This document shows, one piece after another, positions 28,781 to 37,927 of a DNA stretch of 64,000 nt (the stretch's first letter is position 1; every line of letters starts with the position of its first letter). The notes under the pieces are model-generated. The model was not told the DNA's origin, made no database searches, and saw only the letters and a program-made list of their open reading frames with translations. This DNA comes from Chromatiaceae bacterium (GTDB lineage: Bacteria; Pseudomonadota; Gammaproteobacteria; Chromatiales; Chromatiaceae). The stretch lies in the NCBI GenBank assembly GCA_024235395.1, contig JACKMK010000001.1, forward strand, positions 1,674,001-1,738,000. The letters are read 5' to 3'. The translations under genes and the position numbers were made by a program.

Positions 28781-29274
28781 GGCAATTCCCTTTTCAGAAG
28801 GTTGGTCGTTCGCCCGAGCGAGGGTTGTTCGGCCACCGCCCCGCTTGCCGGGTCGTGTCCACCTCGGGCTGCAATCTTGCGCGGACCCTTTCACCCGAAA
28901 GCACCGGTCGTGGTCCGCAACCGGCATCTGAACCATCCCATGTAGCCGGTTTCGCTCAACGCGGGCGCAAAGCCTGGGAAGAATTGACATCCAGTTCTGC
29001 ATCGTCAAGGCAGTTCCCGAAACGAATGTCCAGGACAAACAGGTCACGCCCCCCGCATATCGCGTCTGATGTCCAGATTGCTCGTTACTGAATTGCGAAG
29101 CCCTCGATAGCGAACCCGCTTACGCCAGCGTTGCGGTGCTTTCGTGCTGAGGCGTTTCGCTGCGATCTGCCAGCACGCGTCCGACTTTGACTAGCTCGCC
29201 CCATCGAAAGTCCCCGTTGCAGGGAAGCGCTGCCGTTGCAAAGCCGACGCGCTGGCATTTTCGACTTTCGACGA
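28781..29274. other. Intergenic region
   Basis: Nearly 500 bases between the arylsulfatase start and the end of the three-helix membrane protein gene. No open frame with recognisable features is present. The sulfatase promoter is expected here. No repeat or RNA gene is visible. Confidence 0.4.
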
Positions 29275-30120
29275 TCAGATCTGGACGCCAAAGCTTCTGC
29301 GCAACACCAACACGAATACCAGCGTCAGCACCAGAAAGGCGGTCGTCCAATGCCAGGACCAACCCAGGATTGGAATCCTCAGTTGTGCATCCTGTAGCTG
29401 CACGTCGATAGACTGCACAGGGCTGTCGCTGGGCAGTGGTGGCTCGGTTGGGTTCAGCAACTGATCGAGCAGCTTGCTCCCGGGCCGGTGCGGCGATCGA
29501 CTGACGATGTCCGAACGGGCATCGAAGGACTTCGCCAAGGTGGCACCTTCGTAGCTCAGCGAAAGGCGATAGTCTCCGGGCGAGTGCAGGGCGATGCGCC
29601 AGGCAAGCCGCCGCTCGGTCGGGATCCACACCGCGGGTGTCTGCACCTGCAGACCCGGGTCGATACTCTGCAAGCTGGCGCTCGGGCGCCGTCCTGAGAG
29701 CGCCGAAGCAGCGGCTTCGGTGATCTGCGCCTGCACGACGAAGGTCTGGCCGGGCTGCGGGCTCTGATATCCATAGTGCGATTGCAGCTGTGTCGTCAGA
29801 AGTAGCAACGGCGCAGCCAACCAGACCATCGGCCACAGGCTCAGTTTCATGTAGGCGATGCTGTGGCGCAGGATCTCGAACTGCGCATGCAGCATGGTGC
29901 GCGGGTCGTCGTTGAACAGCCGGATCTCGAACAGACGCGCATGAATCTTCTGCTTGGTCCGCGCCACGGCCTGTTGATCCGACGCGTACTTGTAAACCAG
30001 CAGAACAACCGCGGCGGTGAGCATCGAGACCAGTGTCAGGCCAACCAGCGGATGCAGCTCGCGCAGCGGGTAAAGCACCCCGTCCAACAACCTTGTCAGG
30101 ATTCCATTGATAAAGGACAA
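29275..30120 (-). CDS. Three-helix membrane protein, possibly YidC/EMC3-like
   Basis: About 281 residues from a TTG start at 30120, which has GAGG six bases upstream; the longer frame overlaps the next gene and is rejected. Helix 1 is LVGLTLVSMLTAAVVLLVY. It is followed by a charged helical hairpin (RTKQKIHARLFEIRLFNDD) and a second hydrophobic segment (LWPMVWLAAPLLLLT). A periplasmic beta-rich domain and a C-terminal helix complete it. The helix, charged coiled hairpin, helix order resembles YidC/Oxa1/EMC3-type insertases, but I cannot confirm homology. It sits at the end of a cluster of AP-superfamily hydrolases and could help insert or present their lipid-linked substrates (inference). Confidence 0.55.
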   Translation of the reverse strand: MSFINGILTRLLDGVLYPLRELHPLVGLTLVSMLTAAVVLLVYKYASDQQAVARTKQKIHARLFEIRLFNDDPRTMLHAQFEILRHSIAYMKLSLWPMVWLAAPLLLLTTQLQSHYGYQSPQPGQTFVVQAQITEAAASALSGRRPSASLQSIDPGLQVQTPAVWIPTERRLAWRIALHSPGDYRLSLSYEGATLAKSFDARSDIVSRSPHRPGSKLLDQLLNPTEPPLPSDSPVQSIDVQLQDAQLRIPILGWSWHWTTAFLVLTLVFVLVLRRSFGVQI

Positions 30121-30157
30121 GTCGGCCCTCGTGGACTGAATGTTGCCAGGTGATGGT

Positions 30158-30352
30158 TCAGGCGAGGTAACCGAGTCCGCGCAGGCGTTTCTTGATCTCC
30201 TCTTCCGATTTCGCACCCTCGAGTTTCGCGAGTTCCCGTTCGAGCGCATGGGTGACGAATTCGGATACCGATGAATAGCCCGCGATGCGGGATATCTTCT
30301 CCACCTTTGCGACCAGCTCGCTGTCCAGCCGAACATTGCGTGAGCCAAACAT
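30158..30352 (-). CDS. Small ribbon-helix-helix protein
   Basis: A 64-residue protein. Residues 1-40 (MFGSRNVRLDSELVAKVEKI and SSVSEFVTHALEREL) have the CopG/Arc-type ribbon-helix-helix pattern with a basic N-terminal strand, suggesting a dimeric DNA-binding protein. It ends KKRLRGLGYLA. A near-identical LRSLGYL ending closes the sulfatase-like protein at 35465-37276, an ending common in sulfatases but unexpected in a regulator. Only 18 bases separate it from the upstream phosphodiesterase gene, so it is in that operon. It may regulate the cluster, or it may be a small adaptor rather than a regulator. Confidence 0.65.
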   Translation of the reverse strand: MFGSRNVRLDSELVAKVEKISRIAGYSSVSEFVTHALERELAKLEGAKSEEEIKKRLRGLGYLA

Positions 30353-30370
30353 CAGCGCTTTCTCCTCCGG

Positions 30371-32410
30371 TTATTTGTCGGCAATCTGTTGCGGCCCGGG
30401 CGTTTGCCTGTGCGGAAAACCCGCAACGCCGAATTCCGCCAGCAATGCGCCGGCCAGCTGCTGCAGGTTCGCGACCGGCTGTTGTAACGGACGGTTGCTG
30501 AACAGTACCCCCGGTACCAGTTCATGGTCCATCGCGTGGTTGCCGCTCCATTGATCGCGATTGTCGGACAGCACCTTGCCACCGACCTTGCCGATCGCCG
30601 ATCCCTGTGCACACTGCAGGTGCGGACCGTAGCCGACCTGCAGGTCCGGGCCGATCTGCAGCTGACCCTGGTCGTTATAGATCTGGTCACGCTGATACAT
30701 GCGGGTGACGACGGGGAGCCCGGTAGCCGGGTCATTCGTATCCAGTAGCGCCTGCGAGATCTCATCAATCAGCGCCTGGCGCTGCGTGGGTGCTACGATG
30801 CCATCGCGCTCGCGCCCCTGCAGGTTCAGATACAGGCCATTCAGGCCGAGGCCGTAAGCGCGGGTGCGGGTCCAATCCACGTTCAGCAACAAGCCTGGAT
30901 CCTCCTCCAGGTAAGGGTCGATCACGGCCAGGTAGCCACGCTGCCTGAGCCAGGCATTCAGATCGAACTCGCGACGGATACTGGTAAATCCATGGTCGGA
31001 CATCACCACCAGGGTGGTGTCCGGCGGCATACGCGCCAATGTTGCGCCAACGACCCCATCGAGCTCGGCATAAACATTCGGGATGACATCGGCAAAGGGT
31101 GCGTCCAACTGCTCGTCATAGGCCGGGTGATCAGGGTCGAGCGGCCGGAACATCATGTGCGATATCTGATCGAGGTTACCGAAGTAGTAGAACAACAGCC
31201 CTCGATCGAAATCCTCGAGCACCTGCTGGTACTGGCGGATCAACTCGCGACCTGCCAGGTGCGCCTGCTCAAGGAACTGCTCGCGGCTGAGGATGCCGCT
31301 CTCCAGGGCATTGGTATCTTCGGGCATGCCCTGGGTGTAGAAGCGACCACTTGCCTGGGCCAGGTCGCGGGCATAGGTCGGCGGGGTAGAAATCGGCATC
31401 GCCGGCGCCACGGGATCCATGTTCAGGGGACTGACATAGAGCGTGAATTCCGGCCGCACCGATTTGAGGAAGAAACGCGCCTCGGCCTGCAGGCGCTGGG
31501 TGGGGACCATGGCGAAACTGAAGGGCACCCAGTCGCTCCATTCCCCTACCTGGATCACCCGCTGCTGTTCGTCGACCGTCAGCAGCACCGCCGGCTGATC
31601 GGGATCGACATCCACGGTGAAACCGGTGCGCAGCTGGTGCGGTTCGCGCAGAAACGGATTGTCGGGGCCATGCAGGCTGCCTTCGACCCTGCCATCGGTG
31701 ACGTGTACCGGGTAGATACGGCCGCCGTTGAGTGGCCTGCCCTGGTAGCGCAGCGGTTCGGAGGTGTACAAGGACGAGATGCCATAGGTGCCGAGAATAT
31801 CGGGTGTTCCCATGCCCGAGATTTCACGCGTCGCGCTGCCCGATGGGGGGAAATTGGTCGGCATGCGGATGATCGAGGTCTCCACCCCATGGGCCTCGAG
31901 CACCTCCCAGAATGTCTCGCCGTCGCGCAGGAGTTCGACGCTGCCACTGGACAAGGGGATGCGGTAGCGCCCCAGCCCGATGCTGCTGGACGTGGGCGTC
32001 GCCCGACTGGTGGACAGATAGGGAAGCAACTGCAGTGGGTCACGGTGCATGAAATCAAAGATCCCGTGGCCGCCGGAATCCAGACCGGTGATGAAGTTGG
32101 ACCAGGCGACCGGGCTCTGTGGCGGCACCGAGGTGGCCAGCGACTGAAAGTGTCCTGTCTCTGCGAGTCGCTTGAGGTTCGGCATCCGGCCCTCCTCCAT
32201 GAAGCGTCGCGTGAGGCCGTAGTCCATGCCGTCGAACCCCAGTACGATCATGCGCTTGGCATCCGGGTGTGGTGCGACTCCGGGGGACAGCTCCGATGCC
32301 GTCTGTTCGCAGCCGGGTAACACCAGCAAGAGGACCGCAAGGAGCAGCGTCGTCGATGGCCAACGGCGCAGTGCGCCGACAACCGCCGCAGGGCCCGGCG
32401 TTGCGCTCAT
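30371..32410 (-). CDS. Lipoprotein of the type I phosphodiesterase/alkaline phosphatase superfamily
   Basis: A 679-residue protein with a lipoprotein signal (LLLAVLLLVLPGCEQ; lipobox LPGC), so it is anchored on the periplasmic side of a membrane. The catalytic fold shows the metal Asp in LGFDGMDYG, the putative Ser nucleophile in PPQSPVAWS, and metal ligands in VVMSDHGFTS. The body is clearly related to the next protein (shared blocks YVSP-x-DP, PAMPIS-PP-YA, VDWTRTRAY), so the two are diverged duplicates. Its ATG overlaps that gene's stop. The enzyme class hydrolyses or transfers phosphodiesters. The substrate is unknown. Confidence 0.78.
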   Translation of the reverse strand: MSATPGPAAVVGALRRWPSTTLLLAVLLLVLPGCEQTASELSPGVAPHPDAKRMIVLGFDGMDYGLTRRFMEEGRMPNLKRLAETGHFQSLATSVPPQSPVAWSNFITGLDSGGHGIFDFMHRDPLQLLPYLSTSRATPTSSSIGLGRYRIPLSSGSVELLRDGETFWEVLEAHGVETSIIRMPTNFPPSGSATREISGMGTPDILGTYGISSLYTSEPLRYQGRPLNGGRIYPVHVTDGRVEGSLHGPDNPFLREPHQLRTGFTVDVDPDQPAVLLTVDEQQRVIQVGEWSDWVPFSFAMVPTQRLQAEARFFLKSVRPEFTLYVSPLNMDPVAPAMPISTPPTYARDLAQASGRFYTQGMPEDTNALESGILSREQFLEQAHLAGRELIRQYQQVLEDFDRGLLFYYFGNLDQISHMMFRPLDPDHPAYDEQLDAPFADVIPNVYAELDGVVGATLARMPPDTTLVVMSDHGFTSIRREFDLNAWLRQRGYLAVIDPYLEEDPGLLLNVDWTRTRAYGLGLNGLYLNLQGRERDGIVAPTQRQALIDEISQALLDTNDPATGLPVVTRMYQRDQIYNDQGQLQIGPDLQVGYGPHLQCAQGSAIGKVGGKVLSDNRDQWSGNHAMDHELVPGVLFSNRPLQQPVANLQQLAGALLAEFGVAGFPHRQTPGPQQIADK

Positions 32411-34569
32411 CGGGCGTCGTCCGCCGGGTCGCCGTCCGCCTGCCCCCGGGTGGCGAAGGGGTCGCGGTGGAACAGCGGCCGGCCCTCCATGTAGTGTTCG
32501 GATGGCAGGCCGAACAGCTGCAGCACCGTGGGGGCCATATCGATCAACCCCGGATCCGGCTCGTCGATGGCGCAGCTACTGAACAGGATGCCCGGCACCA
32601 GGCGCGGATCGACACAATGATCCGCGCTCCAGGCCTTGCGATTGTCCTCGAATACCTCACCGGCGATGATGCCCGACGTACAGTCCCAGGAGTGCCGGTA
32701 ACCGTGGTTGTAACCAACGATCAGGTCGGGTCCGCGTTCCAGGTAGGGCCCGTCGTGGATCTCTGAGGTCTCGAACACCTCATTGATCGCGCGCTCCTGC
32801 TTCTCCTCGTCGACCAGCCCGCCCAATCGCTGCATCAATTCCCGTTTCAACGCCCGGGCAGGTTCACCCGCTTCGACGATGCCGGCAGACTCACGCCCCC
32901 GGATATTGAGAAAGATCCCGGTCAGGCCGATGACGTAGGCGCGGGTGCGCGTCCAGTCGACATCGCGCAGCCAGGGCGTCTTGCCGTCGGCGCCTTCCTT
33001 GAGCGCCAGATAGCCGTTGTCATGCAGCCAGCGGTTGAGGTTGCAGCCGCGCCGGAACGAGGTCATGCCGTGGTCGGAGACGACCATCAACAGGTCTTTG
33101 TCGCCCAAGCGACCGAGCAGCTTGCCGACCAGCCGGTCATTGCGCCGGTACATCTGCTCGATGGCATCGGCATGACGGGCGCCGGGCTCGCGCACCGCCG
33201 GATGCCCCTCCTCGGTGTAGCGCCAGAACATGTGCTGCACCCGGTCGGTGGCGTCGAACACACAGGCGAGGCTGCCGCGACGCAGGCGATCGAAGGCACG
33301 CCAGAACATGCGTTCGCGTTCGTCTTCGACGTCCAGGGCCATCTTCAGGAAGGTCGCGTCATCGATCACCCCCTCGTTGAGTGCCCAGGTATCCTCGGCC
33401 AGACCCAGGGTCGAGTAAGGCCCGATCATCTTGGCGAGGTAGCTTGCGTAATACGGCGGGTGGGAAATGGGCATCGCCGGTCGCTCCGGATCGATGCTGA
33501 TCGGGCTGACATAGAGCGAGAATTCCTCGTCCGCCTCGCTCACCAGCATCCGGCACAGTCCCGAGATGGTCACCCCTGGCGCGGCTCGAAACTTCAATGT
33601 CACCCAGGGACTGAGTTGACCGGTGACCAGCTCGAAGTCGTCACCGTCGATGCCGATGCGCGTGCGCTGGCCGGCCCGGTCGGCGGCGATACGCAGCGCC
33701 GTCTCGACCGGCGGGTTGCCCTCGCGGAAGGCGTTGTCGGGTCCCTGGATCACCGTCTCATAGCGATGCAGCCCGCCTTGCACGCGCGGCAGGCCGATAC
33801 GAATACCCCCCTCCTGGATCTGCCCGCGCGCGGGACGCGTGGTGTACAGCAGGAAGGTCCCCTGGGTGCCGAGCAGGTCGGGGGTGCACATCGCGCTCAG
33901 CTGGGCGCCGCGAAAAGGCTCCGGCGGGAAGGAGACGGGCATGCGCAGGATGGTGCTCCAGATCCGATGTTCGGCCAGCACCTTCCAGTAAGGCTTGGAC
34001 TTGCGCATCAAGCGGATCGCCGGCCTGTGCAGCGGCAGCCGCCAGCGACCGATCTTCAGGCTGCGCTCGACGGCATCGATCTGTACCGAAGACAGCAGTG
34101 GCAGGTAGGAGCGTCGGTCGCGCTCGAGGAAGTCGAAGATGCCGTGTCGACCGGGGCCGGTGCCGGTACTGAAGGTCGACCAGGCGACCGGGGTGATCGA
34201 CGGATAGGTGGAGCGCAGGCGGCTATAGCAACCCGTCGTTGCCAGACGGGTGAAGTTGGGTAGTTTGCCCTCGGCCATGAAACGCTCGGTGAGGGCCGCG
34301 TCCTGGCCGTCGAAGCCGACCACGATCAGGCGTCTGACCCATGCGCGTGCGCGCCTGCCGCGGAACGCCACCCGCCATACCGAGCGCAGTGGCCAGAGCA
34401 GCAGCGACAACAGTGCCAACAGCACCGTCACCAATAGGACCCCGACCGAGGACACAAGCGCGAAGCCGGCGCCCGGGCCGATATACGCCAGTGCCGGGTG
34501 CACGATACCGATGGTCATTGCGATGACCAAAGTTGCAGCCAGTCCGGGGGCCAGGTGGGGCAGCTTCAA
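32407..34569 (-). CDS. Membrane-associated type I phosphodiesterase/alkaline phosphatase superfamily protein
   Basis: About 720 residues from a TTG at 34569, the start that gives a clean signal segment ending HPALA|YIGPGAG; an ATG at 34518 is the alternative. A second hydrophobic segment (VLLVTVLLALLSLLLWPL) follows, so the protein is probably membrane-anchored. The catalytic domain begins VVGFDGQDAALTERF. The nucleophile block is PSITPVAWST, with Thr where the paralogue has Ser. Metal ligands lie in VVSDHGMTSF and in the C-terminal block around SADHCVDPRLVPGILF. It is coupled to the paralogous lipoprotein gene by a 4-base overlap. It is divergent from the sulfotransferase-like gene. Confidence 0.75.
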   Translation of the reverse strand: MKLPHLAPGLAATLVIAMTIGIVHPALAYIGPGAGFALVSSVGVLLVTVLLALLSLLLWPLRSVWRVAFRGRRARAWVRRLIVVGFDGQDAALTERFMAEGKLPNFTRLATTGCYSRLRSTYPSITPVAWSTFSTGTGPGRHGIFDFLERDRRSYLPLLSSVQIDAVERSLKIGRWRLPLHRPAIRLMRKSKPYWKVLAEHRIWSTILRMPVSFPPEPFRGAQLSAMCTPDLLGTQGTFLLYTTRPARGQIQEGGIRIGLPRVQGGLHRYETVIQGPDNAFREGNPPVETALRIAADRAGQRTRIGIDGDDFELVTGQLSPWVTLKFRAAPGVTISGLCRMLVSEADEEFSLYVSPISIDPERPAMPISHPPYYASYLAKMIGPYSTLGLAEDTWALNEGVIDDATFLKMALDVEDERERMFWRAFDRLRRGSLACVFDATDRVQHMFWRYTEEGHPAVREPGARHADAIEQMYRRNDRLVGKLLGRLGDKDLLMVVSDHGMTSFRRGCNLNRWLHDNGYLALKEGADGKTPWLRDVDWTRTRAYVIGLTGIFLNIRGRESAGIVEAGEPARALKRELMQRLGGLVDEEKQERAINEVFETSEIHDGPYLERGPDLIVGYNHGYRHSWDCTSGIIAGEVFEDNRKAWSADHCVDPRLVPGILFSSCAIDEPDPGLIDMAPTVLQLFGLPSEHYMEGRPLFHRDPFATRGQADGDPADDAR

Positions 34570-34712
34570 ACGACTCGTCGCTCGTGAGTGTTGGGTTGAT
34601 TCGGGCCGCCAACGGTCGGAGTCCGGTGAGACAGGCCGATTATACAGCGGTGAGGCGGACGGAAAGGTCCGCTGCGCCGGCGATCGCGCCGGGCTGTGAC
34701 AGAATCGGGCCC

Positions 34713-35327
34713 ATGAATCGGTTGATCTGGCACTTGCGTCGTCTCGTCTATGGCGAACCCGTGATCGTCGTCTCGGGGCTGCCCCGCTCCGGCACGTCGA
34801 TGCTGATGCAGATGCTAGCTGCCGGTGGGTTGGCACTGCTGACCGATGCCAGGCGCGCCGCCGACGAGGACAATCCGCAGGGCTATTTCGAGCTTGAGCA
34901 GGTCAGGCATCTGCCCGATGGTGACCGACGCTGGCTGCGTGACGCCCGTGGCAAAGCGGTCAAGGTGGTCTCCACGCTGCTGCGTGAACTACCGGACAGG
35001 TACAACTACAAGGTGATACTGATGCGCCGCGATCTTGGAGAAGTGCTTGCGTCGCAGGCCAGGATGCTGGCGCGTCGCGGGCAGGTGCACGACATCGACC
35101 AGGCCCGGATGCGGCGACTGTTCGAGGACGATCTGTGGCGCGCAACCTACCTGCTCAGACACGCCAGTCACTTCGATCATCTGGAGGTCGACTATGCGCA
35201 GGTGATCGAGGATCCGCAGTTGCAGGCGGGACGCATCGCCGATTTCGTCGCGGCAGGCCTGAATGTCGACAACATGGCTGGCGCGGTCGATAGCGCGCTG
35301 TACCGCAACCGCTGTCGCCCCGGTTGA
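34713..35327 (+). CDS. Sulfotransferase-family P-loop protein
   Basis: A 204-residue protein beginning MNRLIWHLRRLVYGEPVIVV and then the PAPS-binding P-loop SGLPRSGTSMLMQML, typical of sulfotransferases. A second motif, YKVILMRRDLGEVLASQARML, matches the PAPS 3'-phosphate-binding region. It is short for the family and lacks long insertions. It is embedded between AP-superfamily enzymes on the opposite strand, so a role in sulfating or recognising the same surface glycan or lipid is plausible (inference). No ribosome-binding site is obvious. Confidence 0.75.
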   Translation: MNRLIWHLRRLVYGEPVIVVSGLPRSGTSMLMQMLAAGGLALLTDARRAADEDNPQGYFELEQVRHLPDGDRRWLRDARGKAVKVVSTLLRELPDRYNYKVILMRRDLGEVLASQARMLARRGQVHDIDQARMRRLFEDDLWRATYLLRHASHFDHLEVDYAQVIEDPQLQAGRIADFVAAGLNVDNMAGAVDSALYRNRCRPG

Positions 35328-35464
35328 GCGGCTCGCCTGCCTGCTGCACCAGTATCCGGGATGATCGCGCCGGACCGGTGCACTTCGATAACGGTTGTCG
35401 CCCGATCGATCCTGCGCCCGTCGCGTCCGCCCCGATCGACGGGTGCTGCATGCAGGCTGGAGCC

Positions 35465-37276
35465 CTACTGCGCATCGTCGTCGCCGCCCAGGTAACCGAG
35501 GGAACGCAGGCGTTCGAGCAGCTCCCTGGATGGCTTGGCGGCGTTTGCGGCCGGTGGTCTGATCACGCCCAGGAAGACTCCGGGTCTGTCATCGCCGGAG
35601 GTTGCGCCGGCGTCGGCGAGCAGATCGTCGATGTCGCGGATGCGCCAGGCATCATCGCTGGCCTGAAACGCAAACGGCACCGCTTGGGCCTGTTCCCCGT
35701 CACCCACCCTCAGCCTGGCCTCGCCGGCCTCGCCGATCTCCAGCTGTTGTACGACAATCCTGGCATCCGGCGGCGTCACCTGGAATCGGATGCCATCTTC
35801 GTCGGGCACCAGGCGTTTGCCCCTGTTGAGCTCCTGGTAGCGGTTCTCCAGCCGCCAGCTCAGGCGCAGTTGCCGGCGGTCTTCCGAAAGATCGAAACCG
35901 TCTCCCTGCTCCAGGCGAATCCCCATCACCTCGGTGAAGTCCCCGCTGGTCTGGATCAGTGCCTCGGCCCGTTGCGGTTCGCCTGCCGCCGCATTGACGA
36001 TGCGCAGTTGAACGCCGCTTGATCGCTGCGCCAGATGGGCATTCAAAGATTTTGCCAGGCGGGCCTGGAGCGGCTGTTCGTCAGCCGAGATATCTTTCGA
36101 TTCCGTCGGATCCTGCACCAGATCGAACAGCGCCTCGTTCGCCTCCGGTCGGGTACGCTTCAGGTACTTGAACGGACCGCTGAGCACACCACGTACCCGG
36201 TGGCCACCCTGGCCGCTGGTTCGGAGCGAAAGAAACAGGTCGCGTTCCGCCGTGTCCGTCACGCTGCCTTGTATCAACGGGGCGAGATCGCGACCATCCA
36301 GCCGCTCGCCAGGCGACTCACCGAGCGCGTGCAACACGGTGGGAAACACATCGGTGAGCGAGGTGCGGGCAGCAACCCGGATGCCGGCAAAGCGGCCCTG
36401 CGGGAAACGGATCAGCAACGGGACCCGCACCACCTCCTCGTACAGCGTGCTGCCATGACCCAATCTGCCACGCTCCCACAGCTCCTCACCATGGTCGGAG
36501 GTGAATATCGTCATGCTGCGATCGTTGAGTCCGCGCTGCCCCAGCAGCTCAGTGATCCGCCCGAACTGGGCATCGACGAAGGCGATCTCGCCGTCGTACC
36601 GGCCAACCGACATGTTGGCGGGAACCGCGCGCGAGCGCGGAAAGCGGCTGTCGAACGGTGGCGGTGGCTGGTAAGGGAAGTGGGGGTCGACGACGTGCAG
36701 ATACAGAAAGAACGGCTGACTTTGCTCAAGCCGGTCCAGGTGTTCCTCGACGAACTCGGTGACGCGGTTGGCAGGGGTGCCGTTGCCGGCCGAATCGAGG
36801 TCCCGGTAGACGTCGAAACCCCGGTCGAATCCCCAGTGCGCCAGGACGTTGGGGTTGGTCACGGCGCCGAAGGTCGAGTAACCAAGCGCTTTCAGGCGTT
36901 CGGCCAGCAGCGGTACATCGGCGGGGATTCTGTCCAAACGGTCTTCGGCACCATGGCTGATCGCATCCAGTCCGCTGAACAGCGTGACCATGCTGGGCTT
37001 GGTCCAGGAACTGGGCGCATAGGTGTTGTCGAACACGGTGCTGCCGCTGGCCCAGCGATCGAGCACCGGCGAGGTATCCCGGTCATACCCGTACACACCC
37101 AGGTGATCGGCGCGCAACGTGTCGACCAGGAAGACAATGACGTTGGGTCGCGGCGGATCCGCCGCAGCGGCCGGCTCGCCGCTATTCGCCGGCTGCTGAT
37201 ATCCGGACCAGAACAAAGCGCCGATGCCAGCCATCGCAGCCACAACAACGGCTGTAACAGCCGGCCATCGACGCAT
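35465..37276 (-). CDS. Sulfatase-fold membrane hydrolase/transferase with Thr nucleophile
   Basis: A 603-residue protein with one N-terminal membrane anchor (AVVVAAMAGIGALFW). A sulfatase-fold domain (NVIVFLVDTLRADHLGVYGY) follows, plus a beta-rich C-terminal extension of about 200 residues. Where sulfatases have Cys/Ser-x-Pro-x-Arg, this protein has WTKPSMVTLFSG, so the nucleophile is probably Thr, as in phosphoethanolamine transferases and phosphodiesterases. Metal ligands lie in TSDHGEELWERG. It ends LERLRSLGYLGG. It is likely a phosphodiesterase or phospho-transferase rather than a sulfatase. It forms a functional group with the two AP-superfamily genes and the sulfotransferase. Confidence 0.75.
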   Translation of the reverse strand: MRRWPAVTAVVVAAMAGIGALFWSGYQQPANSGEPAAAADPPRPNVIVFLVDTLRADHLGVYGYDRDTSPVLDRWASGSTVFDNTYAPSSWTKPSMVTLFSGLDAISHGAEDRLDRIPADVPLLAERLKALGYSTFGAVTNPNVLAHWGFDRGFDVYRDLDSAGNGTPANRVTEFVEEHLDRLEQSQPFFLYLHVVDPHFPYQPPPPFDSRFPRSRAVPANMSVGRYDGEIAFVDAQFGRITELLGQRGLNDRSMTIFTSDHGEELWERGRLGHGSTLYEEVVRVPLLIRFPQGRFAGIRVAARTSLTDVFPTVLHALGESPGERLDGRDLAPLIQGSVTDTAERDLFLSLRTSGQGGHRVRGVLSGPFKYLKRTRPEANEALFDLVQDPTESKDISADEQPLQARLAKSLNAHLAQRSSGVQLRIVNAAAGEPQRAEALIQTSGDFTEVMGIRLEQGDGFDLSEDRRQLRLSWRLENRYQELNRGKRLVPDEDGIRFQVTPPDARIVVQQLEIGEAGEARLRVGDGEQAQAVPFAFQASDDAWRIRDIDDLLADAGATSGDDRPGVFLGVIRPPAANAAKPSRELLERLRSLGYLGGDDDAQ

Positions 37277-37351
37277 CTGCTCCGTCCCCGAGGTTAGACC
37301 GCCCGTCGCAGACCTGATGGCATCGTCCAGGTACCGCGTTCGGGCGCCGAC

Positions 37352-37927
37352 TCAGCGCTGGCTGCAGGCCAGGTTGCCGGCGGACCTCGAATAATTCGGC
37401 ATCAGCGCGAACGGCATCGGAGTGACGGAGCCGTCCCCTCCCTCGGGCAGGTAACTGCCACTACCGATCAAGGCGCATCCGGGCCTTGTCGGTCCGACAT
37501 TCAGGCTGAAGCCGATGATGTCGGCACCGGACAGGCTGTCGCCGGCACTGGAAGCGTCGTTCGGCAGCCGTACATTCGACACGGCTGTCCGCCCCACACT
37601 CCAGGGGTCGAGCGTCAGAACCTCTCCCGGCATCACCTCAATCGCGCCTTTGCCCGCGTCGTAGAAAGTGTCGATGCGGTACTTGACCGGTCGACATTCC
37701 AGCGGTCGGCCACGCCGCAGTTCATTGCTGCCGAAATAGGCCACCGAAACCTCGTACTTGCCCCGCAATCCGGACATCAACAAGCCCCCAAGGCGGGTAC
37801 TCTCGACCGGGTTCAGCGCACTCATCCCTATCGGTCCGATATCGCAGTCTTCACTCTGGCTGGCACCAGAGAACGCCAGTCCCATGACCGCAGCGGCGCC
37901 TACCAAACCAACTTTGAACTGTGACAT
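37352..37927 (-). CDS. Secreted protein of unknown function
   Basis: A 191-residue protein with a signal peptide (VGLVGAAAVMGLAFSGASQS) and a mature part of short beta-like segments. Five Cys are present after the signal (CDIGPIG, LECRPVKY, GCALIG, NLACSQ), which may form disulfides. The family is not recognised. It is transcribed in the same direction as the sulfatase-fold gene but lies upstream of it with 75 bases between, so they may share a promoter. Confidence 0.65.
   Translation of the reverse strand: MSQFKVGLVGAAAVMGLAFSGASQSEDCDIGPIGMSALNPVESTRLGGLLMSGLRGKYEVSVAYFGSNELRRGRPLECRPVKYRIDTFYDAGKGAIEVMPGEVLTLDPWSVGRTAVSNVRLPNDASSAGDSLSGADIIGFSLNVGPTRPGCALIGSGSYLPEGGDGSVTPMPFALMPNYSRSAGNLACSQR

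Noticed and set aside
30992..32320. A 442-residue plus-strand frame opposite the lipoprotein phosphodiesterase
   Set aside because: Antisense shadow; the minus-strand frame has a lipobox and catalytic motifs.
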